5,794 nt of DNA, from the NCBI GenBank assembly GCA_035289745.1, contig DATDWF010000013.1:1-5794 (forward strand). Direction: 5' to 3'. The DNA is from JAUYQE01 sp035289745. Lineage in GTDB: Archaea; Nanobdellota; Nanobdellia; Woesearchaeales; GW2011-AR9. A program made the position numbers and the translations under genes. Positions 5,490-5,794 of the stretch are shown one piece after another. The stretch's first letter is position 1. Every line of letters starts with the position of its first letter. The notes beneath the pieces are model-generated. The model saw only the letters and a list, made by a program, of their open reading frames with translations. It was not told the DNA's origin and made no database searches.

Positions 5490-5654
5490 GGCTCTGTCCT
5501 AAATCTTGCTTTCGCTCGGGTTAGCAGCTTCTCGCCATTCGTTTTCTACAAAATAGAACCGACATTCCCCGTATGGGACTTCCCCCTTGTCGGTTCACTA
5601 GTACATTCGAGGTGGCTCGACTTTATGCTGCTAACCTCCATTTAGGACAGAGCC
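5490..5654. mobile_element. 165-bp MITE-like non-autonomous transposable element
   Basis: The element is bounded by perfect 15-bp terminal inverted repeats, GGCTCTGTCCTAAAT at 5490-5504 and its reverse complement at 5640-5654, and flanked by 8-bp direct repeats CGGTGAAC. It has no credible coding sequence, so it would depend on a transposase elsewhere. An 8-bp duplication plus ends beginning GG fits several DDE families: IS6 (ends like GGCTCTGTTGCAAA), IS1595 and ISL3 are candidates, none provable here. Inside are further inverted repeats: GGTTAGCAGC (5519-5528) with GCTGCTAACC (5627-5636); GAACCGACA (5556-5564) with TGTCGGTTC (5588-5596), capped by TCCC/GGGA (5566-5569/5575-5578); and TCGAG (5607-5611) with CTCGA (5616-5620). 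Together they allow a long closing stem with at least two internal arms. It lies between mpg and the P-loop gene and breaks neither: the stop codon is kept, and the next TATA box begins at 5671. Removing it and one duplication leaves a 39-base intergenic gap, typical of this window. Confidence 0.85.
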
Positions 5655-5662
5655 CGGTGAAC
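5655..5662. repeat. Right target-site duplication of the MITE
   Basis: CGGTGAAC directly follows the right inverted repeat and matches 5482-5489 at all eight bases, with no divergence, which suggests a fairly recent insertion. It ends eight bases before the TATA box of the following gene. Confidence 0.85.
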
Positions 5663-5670
5663 CAAAAACC

Positions 5671-5678
5671 TATTAAAC
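5671..5678 (+). promoter_or_regulatory. TATA box for the P-loop kinase gene
   Basis: TATTAAAC is centred about 26 bases before the ATG at 5700. An A-rich stretch (CCAAAAACC) just upstream could be the BRE. No Shine-Dalgarno site lies between box and start, so a leaderless message is expected. The mobile element inserted just upstream of this core promoter. Confidence 0.7.
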
Positions 5679-5699
5679 ACTTTTTCTCTGCAGTAACGC

Positions 5700-5794
5700 A
5701 TGGTCCTTGTGACGCTTACTGGCGAATCGGGAACGGGAAAAAGCATGATCGCCCGATATTTGCTCACCTCTCCAGACTTTTCCATGGTCACCAG
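5700..5794 (+). CDS. P-loop nucleotide kinase, probably guanylate-kinase-like, N-terminal fragment
   Basis: The first 31 codons are present before the window ends. MVLVTLTGESGTGKS carries a Walker A motif (GESGTGKS, residues 8-15) directly after the first beta strand, followed by the helix MIARYLLTSPDFSMVT. The order and spacing, a P-loop starting within ten residues of the start and then a PDFSMVT stretch about ten residues beyond it, match guanylate kinase (GPSGxGKS ... PDFxxSVSxTTR), which phosphorylates GMP to GDP with ATP. The diagnostic TTR and GMP-binding residues would lie beyond 5794. The Walker A differs from the usual GPSG (Glu for Pro). Other NMP kinases or small P-loop ATPases remain possible. 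The ATG at 5700 is supported by a TATA box 26 bases upstream. Confidence 0.65.
   Translation, partial: MVLVTLTGESGTGKSMIARYLLTSPDFSMVT

Noticed and set aside
5445..5645. A 66-codon frame running from inside mpg into the mobile element
   Set aside because: It overlaps mpg in another frame, uses the element's non-coding sequence, and has no domain or promoter support.
5490..5654. The inverted-repeat region as an intrinsic terminator, tRNA, RNase P RNA or SRP RNA
   Set aside because: No U-tract follows the stem, no acceptor or anticodon arrangement is present, and I see no known RNA core motifs. The exact 8-bp flanking duplication favours a mobile element.

Overview
The window most likely comes from an archaeon, probably a DPANN-type lineage such as Woesearchaeota or Pacearchaeota. 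The lineage is inference; archaeal origin is well supported. It carries a convincing GatD, the archaea-specific subunit of the GatDE Glu-tRNA(Gln) amidotransferase. Genes that begin a transcript also have an AT-rich TATA-like box centred about 25-30 bases before the start codon, with no ribosome-binding site between, which is the archaeal leaderless arrangement. The one clear within-operon gene, the Cys-rich lipoprotein after gatD, instead has a Shine-Dalgarno-like sequence overlapping the gatD stop.

Bases 1-881 are AT-rich. They hold the C-terminal tail of a RhuM-family protein and, overlapping its stop codon, a PD-(D/E)XK (RecB/Cas4-like) nuclease-fold protein with a CxxC pair at each end. 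A three-copy 12-bp tandem repeat spans the junction. Composition changes sharply at about 885, so this pair looks like accessory, probably transferred DNA next to core genes.

Bases 890-5487 are richer in G+C and hold ordinary chromosomal genes: a DHH-family phosphoesterase (+); a convergent standalone APH-like kinase of the COG2187 type (-); gatD (+), divergent from the kinase and sharing a palindromic TATTTAAAT box with it; a small Cys-rich lipoprotein (+) in operon with gatD; a small proline-rich, acid-tailed protein of unknown function (+); and a complete 3-methyladenine DNA glycosylase, Mpg/AAG (+).

Bases 5482-5662 are the most unusual part. A 165-bp non-coding element (5490-5654) has perfect 15-bp terminal inverted repeats and is flanked by a perfect 8-bp direct repeat. 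It has all the marks of a miniature inverted-repeat transposable element (MITE). The left target duplication contains the mpg stop codon, and the right one ends eight bases before the TATA box of the next gene, so the element sits between two genes without breaking either. It also contains nested inverted repeats that could fold into a branched structure.

The window ends inside a P-loop gene (from 5700), probably a guanylate-kinase-like NMP kinase. The genes form no single pathway: they cover tRNA charging (GatD), DNA repair (Mpg), nucleic-acid or nucleotide turnover (DHH) and nucleotide metabolism (P-loop kinase), plus an accessory nuclease module at the left edge.
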